Assembly (NCBI RefSeq): GCF_900635775.1
Contig: NZ_LR134167.1
Location: 405,001 to 469,000, forward strand
Length of the DNA: 64,000 bases
Reading direction: 5' to 3'
Origin: Avibacterium volantium
GTDB taxonomy: Bacteria > Pseudomonadota > Gammaproteobacteria > Enterobacterales > Pasteurellaceae
The position numbers and the translations under genes were made by a program. Shown here piece after piece: positions 56,601 through 64,000 of this stretch. How positions within the stretch are numbered: the first letter of the stretch is position 1; every line of letters starts with the position of its first letter. The notes beneath the pieces are model-generated. The model was not told the DNA's origin. It saw only the letters and a list, made by a program, of their open reading frames with translations, and made no database searches.

Positions 56601-57917
56601 TTAACCATTATTGACGCATTTGGTCGTACCAAAGAGCATTATAAAGTGCCTTACGGTGCAGTGTTAAACAAAGCAGATGGCGATGAAGTGAACGCAGGCG
56701 AAATCGTAGCGAACTGGGATCCACATACAATGCCAGTGGTTTCTGAAGTATCAGGTTTCGTGAAATTCGTAGATATTACTGACGGTGTAACTGTAACTCG
56801 TCAAACTGATGAATTAACTGGTTTATCTTCAATCGTAGTACAAGATGTGGGTGAACGTGCAACAGCAGGTAAGGATTTACGTCCAACCATTAAACTTGTT
56901 GATGCGCAAGGCAACGACATTCTTGTTGCAGGTTCAGATATACCAGCACAGTACACCTTGCCAGGTAAAGCGATTGTAACCCTTGAAGATGGTGCGGAAG
57001 TTCACGTGGGGGATTCTCTTGCGCGTATTCCACAAGAATCAGCGGGAACAAAAGATATTACCGGTGGTCTTCCACGCGTAGCGGATCTCTTTGAAGCACG
57101 TAAACCGAAAGAGCCAGCAATTCTAGCAGAAATTTCGGGTATTGTTTCTTTCGGTAAAGAAACCAAAGGTAAACGCCGCTTACTCATCACGCCAACTGAG
57201 GGCGAAGTGTACGAAGAAATGATTCCAAAATGGCGTCAGCTCAACGTATTTGAAGGTGAAATGGTAGAACGTGGGGATCTCATTTCTGATGGTGCAGAAA
57301 CGCCACACGATATTCTACGCTTGCGCGGTGTACACGCAGTAACTGATTACATCGTAAACGAAGTGCAAGAAGTTTACCGCTTACAAGGGGTAAAAATTAA
57401 CGATAAACATATCGAAGTGATCGTTCGCCAAATGTTGCGTAAAGCCATCATCACTAAGGCTTATGACTCTGAGTTCTTAGAGGGTGAGCAAGTGGAAGTG
57501 GCACGCGTGAAAATGGTTAACCAAAAACGCGAAGCGGAAGGAAAACCATTAGTGGAATTTGAGCGTGAATTATTGGGTATCACCAAAGCCTCATTGGCGA
57601 CAGAATCCTTTATCTCAGCGGCCTCATTCCAAGAAACCACCCGCGTGCTTACAGAAGCCGCAGTGGCAGGTAAACGCGATGAATTGCGTGGCTTGAAAGA
57701 GAACGTTATCGTTGGTCGTTTGATTCCAGCAGGTACAGGTTTTGCGTATCACCAACAACGCCAGAAAAACCGTGCTGCAGGTATCATTGAACCTGAACAG
57801 CCAACCAAAGCATCAACCATTTCTGATGAAGAAATTGCATCAGAATTTACCTTCACCGCAGACGATGCAACCGCAAGTCTTGCTGAAATGTTAAATATGG
57901 CAGAAGATGCAGAATAA
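53655..57917 (+). CDS. rpoC: RNA polymerase beta' subunit
   Basis: 1420-aa catalytic subunit. Active-site [15 protein letters not shown] near residue 460; N-terminal zinc ribbon (CLCGKYK ... CEKCG) near 70-88; second zinc site ([15 protein letters not shown]) near 895. The start is GTG at 53655 ([10 protein letters not shown] follows, as in E. coli) with AGGAG at 53642-53646. The frame is open upstream, but only through the USS hairpin. Confidence 0.98.
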   Translation: MKDLVKFLKAQSKSSEDFDVIKIGLASPDMIRSWSFGEVKKPETINYRTFKPERDGLFCARIFGPVKDYECLCGKYKRLKHRGVICEKCGVEVTQAKVRRERMGHIELASPVAHIWFLKSLPSRIGLLLDMPLRDIERVLYFESYIVTEPGMTDLEKGQLLTEEQYIDAEDRWGDEFEAKMGAEAIQALLRDMDLEVECETLREELQETNSETKRKKITKRLKLLESFIQSGNKPEWMVMTVLPVLPPDLRPLVPLDGGRFATSDLNDLYRRVINRNNRLKRLLDLIAPDIIVRNEKRMLQESVDALLDNGRRGRAITGSNRRPLKSLADMIKGKQGRFRQNLLGKRVDYSGRSVITVGPYLHLHQCGLPKKMALELFRPFIYAKLESRGFATTIKAAKKMVEREDAIVWDILAEVIREHPILLNRAPTLHRLGIQAFEPILIEGKAIQLHPLVCAAFNADFDGDQMAVHVPLTLEAQLEARALMMSTNNILSPANGEPIIVPSQDVVLGLYYMTRDKVNGKGEGMLLQDPREAEKAYRTGQAELHSRVKVRITEYVKDASNEFVPQTSLVDTTIGRAILWMIAPKGMPFSLFNQTLGKKAISKLINESYRRLGLKASVLFADQIMYTGFAYAARSGSSVGIDDMVIPAKKYEIISAAEQEVAEIQEQFQSGLVTAGERYNKVIDIWAAANERVAKAMMENLSQEEVMNREGELEKQASFNSIFMMADSGARGSAAQIRQLAGMRGLMARPDGSIIETPITANFREGLNVLQYFISTHGARKGLADTALKTANSGYLTRRLVDVAQDLVIIEDDCGTYEGIVMTPLIEGGDVKEPLRDRVLGRVAAEDILKPGTDEVLIPRNTLLDEKLCDLIDENSVDSIKVRSVVTCDTNFGVCAKCYGRDLARGHLINQGEAVGVIAAQSIGEPGTQLTMRTFHIGGAASAAAKESSIQVKNNGTLRLANVKFVTNKEGKLVLTSRNTELTIIDAFGRTKEHYKVPYGAVLNKADGDEVNAGEIVANWDPHTMPVVSEVSGFVKFVDITDGVTVTRQTDELTGLSSIVVQDVGERATAGKDLRPTIKLVDAQGNDILVAGSDIPAQYTLPGKAIVTLEDGAEVHVGDSLARIPQESAGTKDITGGLPRVADLFEARKPKEPAILAEISGIVSFGKETKGKRRLLITPTEGEVYEEMIPKWRQLNVFEGEMVERGDLISDGAETPHDILRLRGVHAVTDYIVNEVQEVYRLQGVKINDKHIEVIVRQMLRKAIITKAYDSEFLEGEQVEVARVKMVNQKREAEGKPLVEFERELLGITKASLATESFISAASFQETTRVLTEAAVAGKRDELRGLKENVIVGRLIPAGTGFAYHQQRQKNRAAGIIEPEQPTKASTISDEEIASEFTFTADDATASLAEMLNMAEDAE

Positions 57918-57932
57918 TCGCTAAAAGCAACC

Positions 57933-57962
57933 AAAAGCCCGAACATCGTGTCGGGCTTTTTT
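57933..57962 (+). terminator. rpoBC terminator
   Basis: Stem AAAAGCCCGA / TCGGGCTTTT with an 8- to 10-nt loop and T-run, 16 nt after rpoC. Confidence 0.9.
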
Positions 57963-57978
57963 ATTTGTGCGAATAAAT

Positions 57979-58016
57979 AAGTGCGGTGAAAAATTTGTAA
58001 ATTTTCTACCGTACTT
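57979..58016 (+). repeat. inverted USS pair, one arm mutated, before satP
   Basis: AAGTGCGGTG (57979-57988) pairs with TACCGTACTT (58007-58016); the second arm carries one substitution in the USS core. It lies just after the rpoC terminator, in the leader of satP. Confidence 0.5.
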
Positions 58017-58128
58017 AAAAATCACCTTATCCAAAGTTTTCCACTTGATTTCTATAAAATTGCTTTATTTTCAAAGCAATATCAAGCATAATCCGCCCTT
58101 TGATTTTATTAACAAACTAGGAAAACAA

Positions 58129-58686
58129 ATGACAACTCAAACAACAGAAAAATTGGCAAACCCGGGCCCATTAGGGTTATGCGGTTTTGCTTTAACTACT
58201 TGGCTATTAAGTTTAATTAACGCCGGCATTTTTGATAAACAAGATGGCATTTCTATTGTGCTTGCCATGGCATTCGCTTTTGGCGGAACGGCACAATTAA
58301 TCGCAGGCATTATGGAATACCGCAAAGGCAACACCTTTGGTTTCACTGCCTTTATCAGCTACGGATCATTTTGGTGGTCTTGGGCATTGTTGGTACAATT
58401 TATGCCAACAGCCAGCCCTGCATTTTTAGGCTGCTATTTAGCCGCGTGGGGAACATTCACCTTAATGATGTTCATCGCCTCTTTCAGCAAGCCAAAAGCA
58501 TTGCGTGTAGTGTTCTTTTTCTTAGTATTAACCTTCTACGCACTAGCAATCGGTGATGGTTTTGGCTATCACGGCTTAGTACAAATCGGCGGCTGCCTAG
58601 GCCTAATCACCGCACTCAGCGCTTTCTACCTCGCTGCAGCAGAAATGATTAACGAAAATTTCGGTAGAGAGGTTTTACCGATTTAG
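58129..58686 (+). CDS. satP: acetate/succinate transporter, GPR1/FUN34/YaaH family
   Basis: 185-aa inner-membrane protein with six hydrophobic helices. The N-terminal NPGPLGLCGFALTTWLLSL carries the NPxPLGL family signature, which lines the substrate path. E. coli SatP (188 aa) takes up acetate and succinate with protons. The ATG at 58129 with CTAGGA upstream is chosen; the frame is open 54 codons earlier without homology. Succinate handling fits Pasteurellaceae fermentation, but the direction of transport is not readable. Confidence 0.9.
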   Translation: MTTQTTEKLANPGPLGLCGFALTTWLLSLINAGIFDKQDGISIVLAMAFAFGGTAQLIAGIMEYRKGNTFGFTAFISYGSFWWSWALLVQFMPTASPAFLGCYLAAWGTFTLMMFIASFSKPKALRVVFFFLVLTFYALAIGDGFGYHGLVQIGGCLGLITALSAFYLAAAEMINENFGREVLPI

Positions 58687-58719
58687 TTTATTGTATGGAA
58701 TAAATAATGTTTATTTGCA

Positions 58720-59646
58720 TTATTTATTCCAGTATTGCTTATGCATACTGAAGAGTCGAATAAACGTTTTCGGTAATATACCGTAATAAGTACCCAATTT
58801 ATATCCAATAAATTTGAATAAGGTTGTGAATATTGCTCTAGGAATCCAAAAAGGAGCATTTTTTGTTAGATATTTCATTTCAGATAGTACAAATCGCCGC
58901 CCTTCACCTGTTGGCTTGCCAAATTTTTCTTGTATCCAATTTTCTTGTTTTTGAAAGACTCCCGTATCAAAATAACGTTTAAATTCCTGCCAAGGAGTGT
59001 AGTTATGGGAGTGATGTACTGTGGCTTCAGTAGAATAAGCAATCTTATATCCAGCTCCAATAATTCTTGCGGCTAAATGCATATCTTCTGCCATAATTAC
59101 ATTATCGGGAAATCCTCCTAGTTCTCTAAATAAAGAAGCTCGATATGCAGCAAAAGAATTAGAGATAAATACTGTTTTTATCCCTAGCCTAGCAATATCT
59201 TCTTGGCTTTTTATTATTGTCTTGTCTGGGTAGTTGAATAAGCGAGCGTGTGTAGCTAATGGATTTGCATCTTTATGTGGAAGTTGACGTCCATACACCG
59301 CACCTACTTGAGAATCTGAAAATGGTTCAATAATTTTTTGCAGGCTAAAGGGAGATGAGAGCAGTGCATCTTGTGTCAGAAAAACGAAAATATCAGCATC
59401 TTTGGACAAGGAGGCTGATAAATTTCTCGTACCACCATGATTAAACTCACGAGTAGGAATAACAGTTACCTCAAAATTAGCCTGCTCAGATAATTCAACT
59501 GTTTTATCGCGAGAAGATGAGTCGATAATAATAACTTTATCTGCTTTTAATTTCTGCTGCTGATAAGTTTGAATCCAAGATTTCCACAGTTCACCAGCAT
59601 TATAAGTGGGAACAAATAGAGCTATTTTCATAGCAATCCATGTCAT
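58720..59646 (-). CDS. family 2 glycosyltransferase, rhamnosyltransferase-like
   Basis: 308-aa GT2 enzyme with a GT-A fold. The N-terminus KIALFVPTYNAGELWKSWI and nucleotide-sugar segment IIIDSSSRDKT are followed by FNHGGTRNLSASLS and FLTQDALL (the DxD-like position) and AEDMHLAARIIGAGY. FNHGGTRN and SSSxDxT patterns are typical of RfbF-like rhamnosyltransferases, but the donor is not proven. The start codon overlaps the manC stop (ATGA), suggesting coupling; an internal ATG at 59631 is the other candidate. It is last in the minus-strand polysaccharide operon. Confidence 0.85.
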   Translation of the reverse strand: MTWIAMKIALFVPTYNAGELWKSWIQTYQQQKLKADKVIIIDSSSRDKTVELSEQANFEVTVIPTREFNHGGTRNLSASLSKDADIFVFLTQDALLSSPFSLQKIIEPFSDSQVGAVYGRQLPHKDANPLATHARLFNYPDKTIIKSQEDIARLGIKTVFISNSFAAYRASLFRELGGFPDNVIMAEDMHLAARIIGAGYKIAYSTEATVHHSHNYTPWQEFKRYFDTGVFQKQENWIQEKFGKPTGEGRRFVLSEMKYLTKNAPFWIPRAIFTTLFKFIGYKLGTYYGILPKTFIRLFSMHKQYWNK

Positions 59647-60755
59647 TTATATTTGCATTTTCCTAGACTATCCAAGCGTTCTACTACTTGTTTTATTTTT
59701 TGAGTACTATCTTTTTCTGCAATTAGTAAAACATCTTTCGTTTGTATGATGATTAGATCTTTAATACCTATCGTTGAAATTACTCCATGTTCTGAAAATA
59801 TATAATTATTATTGCTTTCTAATGTGATTATATCTCCTTGTAAAACATTACCATCATTATTTTTTTCAGAAATATCCCATAATGAACTCCATGACCCTAC
59901 ATCATTCCATCCAATATCTATTGGTATCACAATTGATTTTTTTGTTCTTTCCATTACAGCATAATCGATAGAGTCCTGAGGACAGTTTTCATATGAACTA
60001 TCTTTTATTCGTATAAATTTATCATCCTGTATTGCGTCATTAATAGAAAGTTTACAAACATCATAAATATCAGGTCTATATTTTTTTAATTCATCAAGAT
60101 AAGTCTGAGCTGTAAACATAAAAATTCCACTGTTCCATAAATATCGACCACTATTTATATATTCTTGTGCTATTTGATAATTAGGTTTTTCAACAAACTT
60201 CTCCACTAAAAAACTATTTTTATAAAAATAATCTCCTTTCTTAATATATCCATATCCAGTTTCAGGCTTATTAGGTTTAATTCCAAAAGTTAGCAAGATA
60301 TTTTTTTCTGTATAGTTTTTATATGTGTTAATAGTATCGCAGAAAGTATCCATATCTTGGATAAAATGATCAGCTGCTAATATTAAAATTATTGCTGATT
60401 TATTCTTGCTGGTTAAATAAAACGAAGCGAGGGCGGCTGCTGGAGCCGTATTTTTTCCAAATGGTTCTAATATTATACTAGACTCTGTTTCACCTATTTC
60501 TCTAAGCTGCTCTTTAACAATAAAGCGATGAGCATCATTACAGATTACTAAAGGAGGTTGGCAATTTTTTATTTTTTCTAATCTTTTTATCGTTGTTTGT
60601 AGCATGGATAGTTCGTTATTTCCAAATTTTAAGAATTGTTTCGGATATGACTCCCTAGACAGCGGCCATAGTCTAGACCCCGTCCCTCCTGCTAATATCA
60701 CTGGGTATATTGGAACAGAAAAATCTTCATTTTCCATATTATTATATTCAAGCAT
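59643..60755 (-). CDS. manC: mannose-1-phosphate guanylyltransferase
   Basis: Makes GDP-mannose from mannose 1-phosphate and GTP. The nucleotidyltransferase signature GGTGSRLWPLSRESYPKQF is at about 19-37. FVEKP near residue 174 and IDIGWNDVGSW near 272 complete the domain. At 370 aa it lacks the C-terminal cupin isomerase domain of the bifunctional ManC/AlgA enzymes (about 470 aa), so mannose 6-phosphate must come from a separate ManA. The presence of manC suggests mannose, or a GDP-mannose-derived sugar, in the surface glycan. AT-rich, no USS. Confidence 0.92.
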   Translation of the reverse strand: MLEYNNMENEDFSVPIYPVILAGGTGSRLWPLSRESYPKQFLKFGNNELSMLQTTIKRLEKIKNCQPPLVICNDAHRFIVKEQLREIGETESSIILEPFGKNTAPAAALASFYLTSKNKSAIILILAADHFIQDMDTFCDTINTYKNYTEKNILLTFGIKPNKPETGYGYIKKGDYFYKNSFLVEKFVEKPNYQIAQEYINSGRYLWNSGIFMFTAQTYLDELKKYRPDIYDVCKLSINDAIQDDKFIRIKDSSYENCPQDSIDYAVMERTKKSIVIPIDIGWNDVGSWSSLWDISEKNNDGNVLQGDIITLESNNNYIFSEHGVISTIGIKDLIIIQTKDVLLIAEKDSTQKIKQVVERLDSLGKCKYK

Positions 60756-60776
60756 ATTATTTCATTTCCTTATTGG

Positions 60777-62984
60777 TTAATTAGGTTGAGTGGAGTTTAG
60801 TGACTCTTTCAATAAAGATAGTAATTTTTTCTCAGTGTTTTTATATGATAAAACATTTTTAACGGTCAGGTATCCCTCTCTTCCATATTTCTTCCTGAGA
60901 TTAGTATCATAATAAAGTTTTAATAAATAATTCGTAGCCTCTGAGATATTAGGGTCGGCCCACAGCCATCCTTTTTCATATGGTCCCCAATTATCTGGAA
61001 TTTGTATCATTGAAAAATCTACTTTTAATATTGAGTTTCCTATATAATCTTGAACTCCAGAATAGTTAGTGCAGATTACTGGGGTATGGCTAACCATGGC
61101 TTCGGCGATAGTTAATCCAAATCCTTCTGAACGGAATAGAGCTAAGTATACATCAATTATTTCATAGAAATAGTTTATTTCAGCATTTTCCCAAAATGAA
61201 GTAAAAACTTTTATCCTAGAGTCGTTGCCAATAATATCCAAAATCTTATTATAATCTTTTATATTGTTATTTATACCAGATATTTTTAATATTAGGCATG
61301 CATCATCTTTATCTTTAAAGGCCTCTTTAAAACACTTTATAACACCTTCAGGATTTTTTCGGAAATAATAACTATTTAGATCAAAAATATATCCAGCAAT
61401 AAATTCATATTCTTCTCTTATTTTTTTTAAGTCTCTTTGTATGGTTTTTGATTCCACTTCAGTTTCATCCACAATATGTTGAAGAACTCCTTTGTGGCAT
61501 TGCACATCTTTTAATGCTTTCATCATATAGTTACTGATACCCCACACTGAATGCAAGTTTTTTGATGCTTTCCTGAAAGCTAAAATAGGATTATCAGATT
61601 CCCAAGCCCAGATCCCAATTACGCAGCTAAAATATTTACATATTTCAAAGAATTCTTTTTCTATAAAAAGAGTCTCAGGAGCATTATAGTGATTGATAAT
61701 AAATAGTGGAGGATTAGAAAGTAAATTATTTATAACCTGGTTTTTCCAAGAATGATCATTTAAATCAAATTTAATTACATTAAATCCCATTTCTTCCAAT
61801 AAATGTATGTATCCTCTAGATGCTCTTCCAACTCCAATAGTAGAGCTTAAATAGCCGATATAGTAGATGTTTATATGACGGTAATATCCGTTTAGAAAAT
61901 TTTCTTTATCTTTTGATAAAGTAATTCTGGCTTCGAGCATTTTGCGGAGATTGGATAACTCATTTCTTTCAATAAGTAAATTCACATCATTAGGATAGTT
62001 TATATATCTTTCTATAAGAATATTGTAATTTCTCTCTTGCAACTTCTGTTTTTCTAAGGATGGAAAAGAGCCTCCGTGTTTGTGAAAAACAAATAAGTTA
62101 GTTACATGGATATTTTTATATCCTGCAACTATTGCTCTTTGTGACCAGTCATTCTCTTCGCAGTAGCCTTTTCCATATATTTCATCAAACATACCAATTT
62201 TCTTTACTAGTTTCTTATTTACTCCCATACAAAAACCTACAGCTGTGGGAATTTCTATATATGTATTCTCAAAGTTTACTGTTCTGAAATATGAATCTAT
62301 TTGATTGACATCAAGGTCTAAAAGCATTTTATTATCTTTTAGGTATTTAGGAAAACTGCAGATAGTTCCAGCATTTGTGAATGGCGTTGTACTAGCAATA
62401 TTTTCCATGGTGAAGATAGGATACATCAAACGTTCTAACCAATAAGGAGGAACTTCTACATCTGTATTGAGTAAAACAAAATGATTATCTGTTAATTCTA
62501 CCAATTTGTTTACTGTTTTTATAAATCCAAGGTTCTCATTATTTTCAATTAGTAAAAAATTTATACCGTAGCTTTCTTTTATACTTTTTAAAAAAGGACT
62601 GACTCTCTTATCTGTACTTTTATCATTGCAAACTAATAATCTATAAGGAATACTTGTATTATTTTTAATGCTATTGAATAATGGTAATAAATAATCGAAT
62701 CCATTATATACAGGAATAATAATGTCAATGGGCTTTTCAGTTGTTAATTTTGGTATTTTTTCTTCATCTAATAAGAAGTATTTTCTGATATCATTTAGTT
62801 CTATATTTTCTTTAGTGCTATTATGAGGGATTGCACTATTAAATTTTTTTCTTATCTTATCTATGGTAATTCTAAGTCCGCTGTATCTTACTTCATAGAT
62901 AACCCTTTTAACTAGATCGGGGTTATTATTTATAGCCTTTATGATACTTTTAATTATCAAATATACTTTGAATATTTTTTTCAT
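60777..62984 (-). CDS. two-domain glycosyltransferase (GT2 + GT4 fusion)
   Basis: 735-aa protein. After a basic helical N-terminus of about 85 residues comes a GT2 domain (about 86-310): IDIIIPVYNGFDYL, NDKSTDKRVSPFL, LLNTDVEVPPYWL with the DxD-type NTDVE, and EENDWSQRAIVAGY. A GT4/GT-B domain follows (about 375-725): IGYLSSTIGVGRASRG, then FRSEGFGLTIAEAMV, the E-x7-E nucleotide-sugar motif. Such fusions add two linkages in succession in O-antigen or capsule synthesis. There is no signal peptide. It starts a 3-gene run with manC and the GT2 gene. Very AT-rich; probably horizontally acquired. Sugar specificities are unknown. Confidence 0.88.
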   Translation of the reverse strand: MKKIFKVYLIIKSIIKAINNNPDLVKRVIYEVRYSGLRITIDKIRKKFNSAIPHNSTKENIELNDIRKYFLLDEEKIPKLTTEKPIDIIIPVYNGFDYLLPLFNSIKNNTSIPYRLLVCNDKSTDKRVSPFLKSIKESYGINFLLIENNENLGFIKTVNKLVELTDNHFVLLNTDVEVPPYWLERLMYPIFTMENIASTTPFTNAGTICSFPKYLKDNKMLLDLDVNQIDSYFRTVNFENTYIEIPTAVGFCMGVNKKLVKKIGMFDEIYGKGYCEENDWSQRAIVAGYKNIHVTNLFVFHKHGGSFPSLEKQKLQERNYNILIERYINYPNDVNLLIERNELSNLRKMLEARITLSKDKENFLNGYYRHINIYYIGYLSSTIGVGRASRGYIHLLEEMGFNVIKFDLNDHSWKNQVINNLLSNPPLFIINHYNAPETLFIEKEFFEICKYFSCVIGIWAWESDNPILAFRKASKNLHSVWGISNYMMKALKDVQCHKGVLQHIVDETEVESKTIQRDLKKIREEYEFIAGYIFDLNSYYFRKNPEGVIKCFKEAFKDKDDACLILKISGINNNIKDYNKILDIIGNDSRIKVFTSFWENAEINYFYEIIDVYLALFRSEGFGLTIAEAMVSHTPVICTNYSGVQDYIGNSILKVDFSMIQIPDNWGPYEKGWLWADPNISEATNYLLKLYYDTNLRKKYGREGYLTVKNVLSYKNTEKKLLSLLKESLNSTQPN

Positions 62985-63076
62985 TTATAAGGAATCCTTT
63001 TATATTATGATTAAATGGATATATAATAATTTAATTACTTTATATAATATAAGTTTAAATTGACTTTTGAATAGTC

Positions 63077-63793
63077 CTAATCTAGTACGTCAGAAATTTT
63101 CCCCGTCATTTTTACAGTTCCTTTTTCTATAAAAGCTATATTGCTACATACTTCTTTTACCTGTACCATAGAATGAGAAACAAATAATAGTGTGGTACCC
63201 CCTTTTAATAATTCTGCCATTCTTACTTTACATTTTTCTTGGAAAGCCTGATCTCCCACGGATAAAATTTCATCTATAACCAAAATATCTGCTTTTACCA
63301 TTGTAGCAATTGCAAAGCCAAGTCTTGCAGACATTCCAGAAGAATAGTTTTTTATAGGAACATCAACAAAATCTGATAATTCGGAAAACTCAATAATCTC
63401 ATCAAATTTTGATTGCATAAATTTTTTATTATGGCCAAGTAATGCACCGTTTAAAAAGATATTCTCCCTTGCAGTAAGTTCGTAATCAAAGCCAGCACCA
63501 AGTTCAATTAAAGGAGCTATTGTTCCTGATACTGATACTGTTCCTGTATAAGGTTGAAGAATACCGCAAATCAATTTAAGCAGGGTTGATTTACCAGAAC
63601 CATTATTTCCAATAAGTCCCCATGATTCTCCCCTTCTAATCTGTAGATTAATGTCTTTTAGAGCAAAAAACTCTTCAAACATTAGCTGACCTTTAAGAAG
63701 TTTTATAACGTATTCTTTTAGGCCAGTTATATTTTCAGTCGCTTTGTTAAATCTAACAGATGCATCTTGTATATCTATAATAATATCATTCAT
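63077..63793 (-). CDS. polysaccharide ABC exporter ATPase (Wzt/KpsT type)
   Basis: 238-aa ATPase. Walker A GNNGSGKST at 62-70, the degenerate signature YSSGM at 150-154 (typical of polysaccharide and teichoic acid exporters instead of LSGGQ), and Walker B ILVIDE at 170-175. It lacks the C-terminal carbohydrate-binding domain of E. coli O8/O9a Wzt, so it belongs to the short form. It energises export of a lipid-linked glycan or capsule through the permease encoded 2 nt upstream. The 92-nt gap to the next gene is A/T-rich and may hold a promoter. Confidence 0.92.
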   Translation of the reverse strand: MNDIIIDIQDASVRFNKATENITGLKEYVIKLLKGQLMFEEFFALKDINLQIRRGESWGLIGNNGSGKSTLLKLICGILQPYTGTVSVSGTIAPLIELGAGFDYELTARENIFLNGALLGHNKKFMQSKFDEIIEFSELSDFVDVPIKNYSSGMSARLGFAIATMVKADILVIDEILSVGDQAFQEKCKVRMAELLKGGTTLLFVSHSMVQVKEVCSNIAFIEKGTVKMTGKISDVLD

Positions 63794-63795
63794 AG

Positions 63796-64000
63796 TTATA
63801 TATATAAAATAAATTGATTTTGTTTACGGTTAAAGACCCATAGTCCGATTGCTAACATTACAATAGCAGTAATAGAACCTTGATATAACCAATCCATTGG
63901 TAGCGGTTTGGCATAGAGAACAAGATCTCTAAATTGTAATAAATAGCCATACATAGGATTTAGGTTTTGGTAAATTACCTGGTACTCATCGGAAATAATT
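63796..64000 (-). CDS. polysaccharide ABC exporter permease, C-terminal end (partial)
   Basis: The last 67 codons of an ABC-2 type membrane protein, cut by the right edge. The readable part (NLNPMYGYLLQFRDLVLYAK, then a transmembrane helix SITAIVMLAIGLWVFNRKQ) matches the C-terminus of Wzm/KpsM/TagG permeases, where NPM(Y) before the last helices is conserved. Its stop is 2 nt before the ATPase start, so they form the usual permease-ATPase pair. Confidence 0.85.
   Translation of the reverse strand, partial: IISDEYQVIYQNLNPMYGYLLQFRDLVLYAKPLPMDWLYQGSITAIVMLAIGLWVFNRKQNQFILYI

Noticed and set aside
59281..59305. Possible USS in the polysaccharide locus (ACCGCACC)
   Set aside because: Only the first seven bases of the nine-base core match; it is not a complete uptake signal.

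Overview
The window is about 64 kb of chromosome from a member of the Pasteurellaceae. The main evidence is the very frequent 9-mer AAGTGCGGT / ACCGCACTT, the Haemophilus influenzae-type DNA uptake signal sequence (USS), in and between genes. Gene content and order also resemble H. influenzae and Pasteurella multocida: fucRIKUAP, kdkA next to opsX, oxyR next to a peroxiredoxin-glutaredoxin hybrid, and tusDCB before rpsL. Species cannot be named from the sequence alone.

Layout. 1-790: 3' end of an rRNA operon (23S, 5S, terminator). 1056-4920: LPS inner-core genes kdkA and opsX, then an ABC exporter. 4978-12613 (minus): complete L-fucose operon with its DeoR-type regulator and deoC. 12750-16328: hldD, waaF and waaC, with a tandem array of small USS-carrying mobile-like repeats between hldD and waaF. 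16325-18682 (minus): murQ and anmK (cell-wall recycling), separated by two more miniature repeats. 18771-21247: glmU and an MscS channel. 21328-30723 (minus): murJ, tamA, tamB, a frameshifted ppx and a T4 endonuclease V-like gene. 31001-39533: rpsT, ytjB/serB, yajQ, def, oxyR-fabR divergent from the Prx5-Grx hybrid gene, slyX, fkpA, a YheO-type regulator and tusDCB. 39691-44125: str operon (rpsL, rpsG, fusA, tuf). 44424-57917: secE, nusG, an inserted AT-rich cassette, rplK, rplA, rplJ, rplL, rpoB, rpoC. 58129-58686: satP. 58720-64000 (minus): AT-rich surface-polysaccharide locus with two glycosyltransferase genes, manC and an ABC exporter that runs off the right edge.

The genes fit together as several envelope programmes. 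hldD supplies ADP-heptose; OpsX, WaaC and WaaF attach heptose; KdkA phosphorylates Kdo. Both OpsX and WaaC are present, so the cell may build two inner-core forms. MurJ, GlmU, MurQ and AnmK serve peptidoglycan synthesis and recycling, and TamA/TamB serve outer-membrane assembly. The right half is the transcription and translation core, with readable promoters, an L10 leader and terminators.

The least ordinary parts are the USS-loaded miniature element family (13699-14272 and 17363-17496), the cassette between nusG and rplK (45425-46640), a 7-bp duplication that breaks ppx, inverted USS pairs used as hairpins between genes (including inside fucIK and rpoBC), and the USS-free polysaccharide locus.
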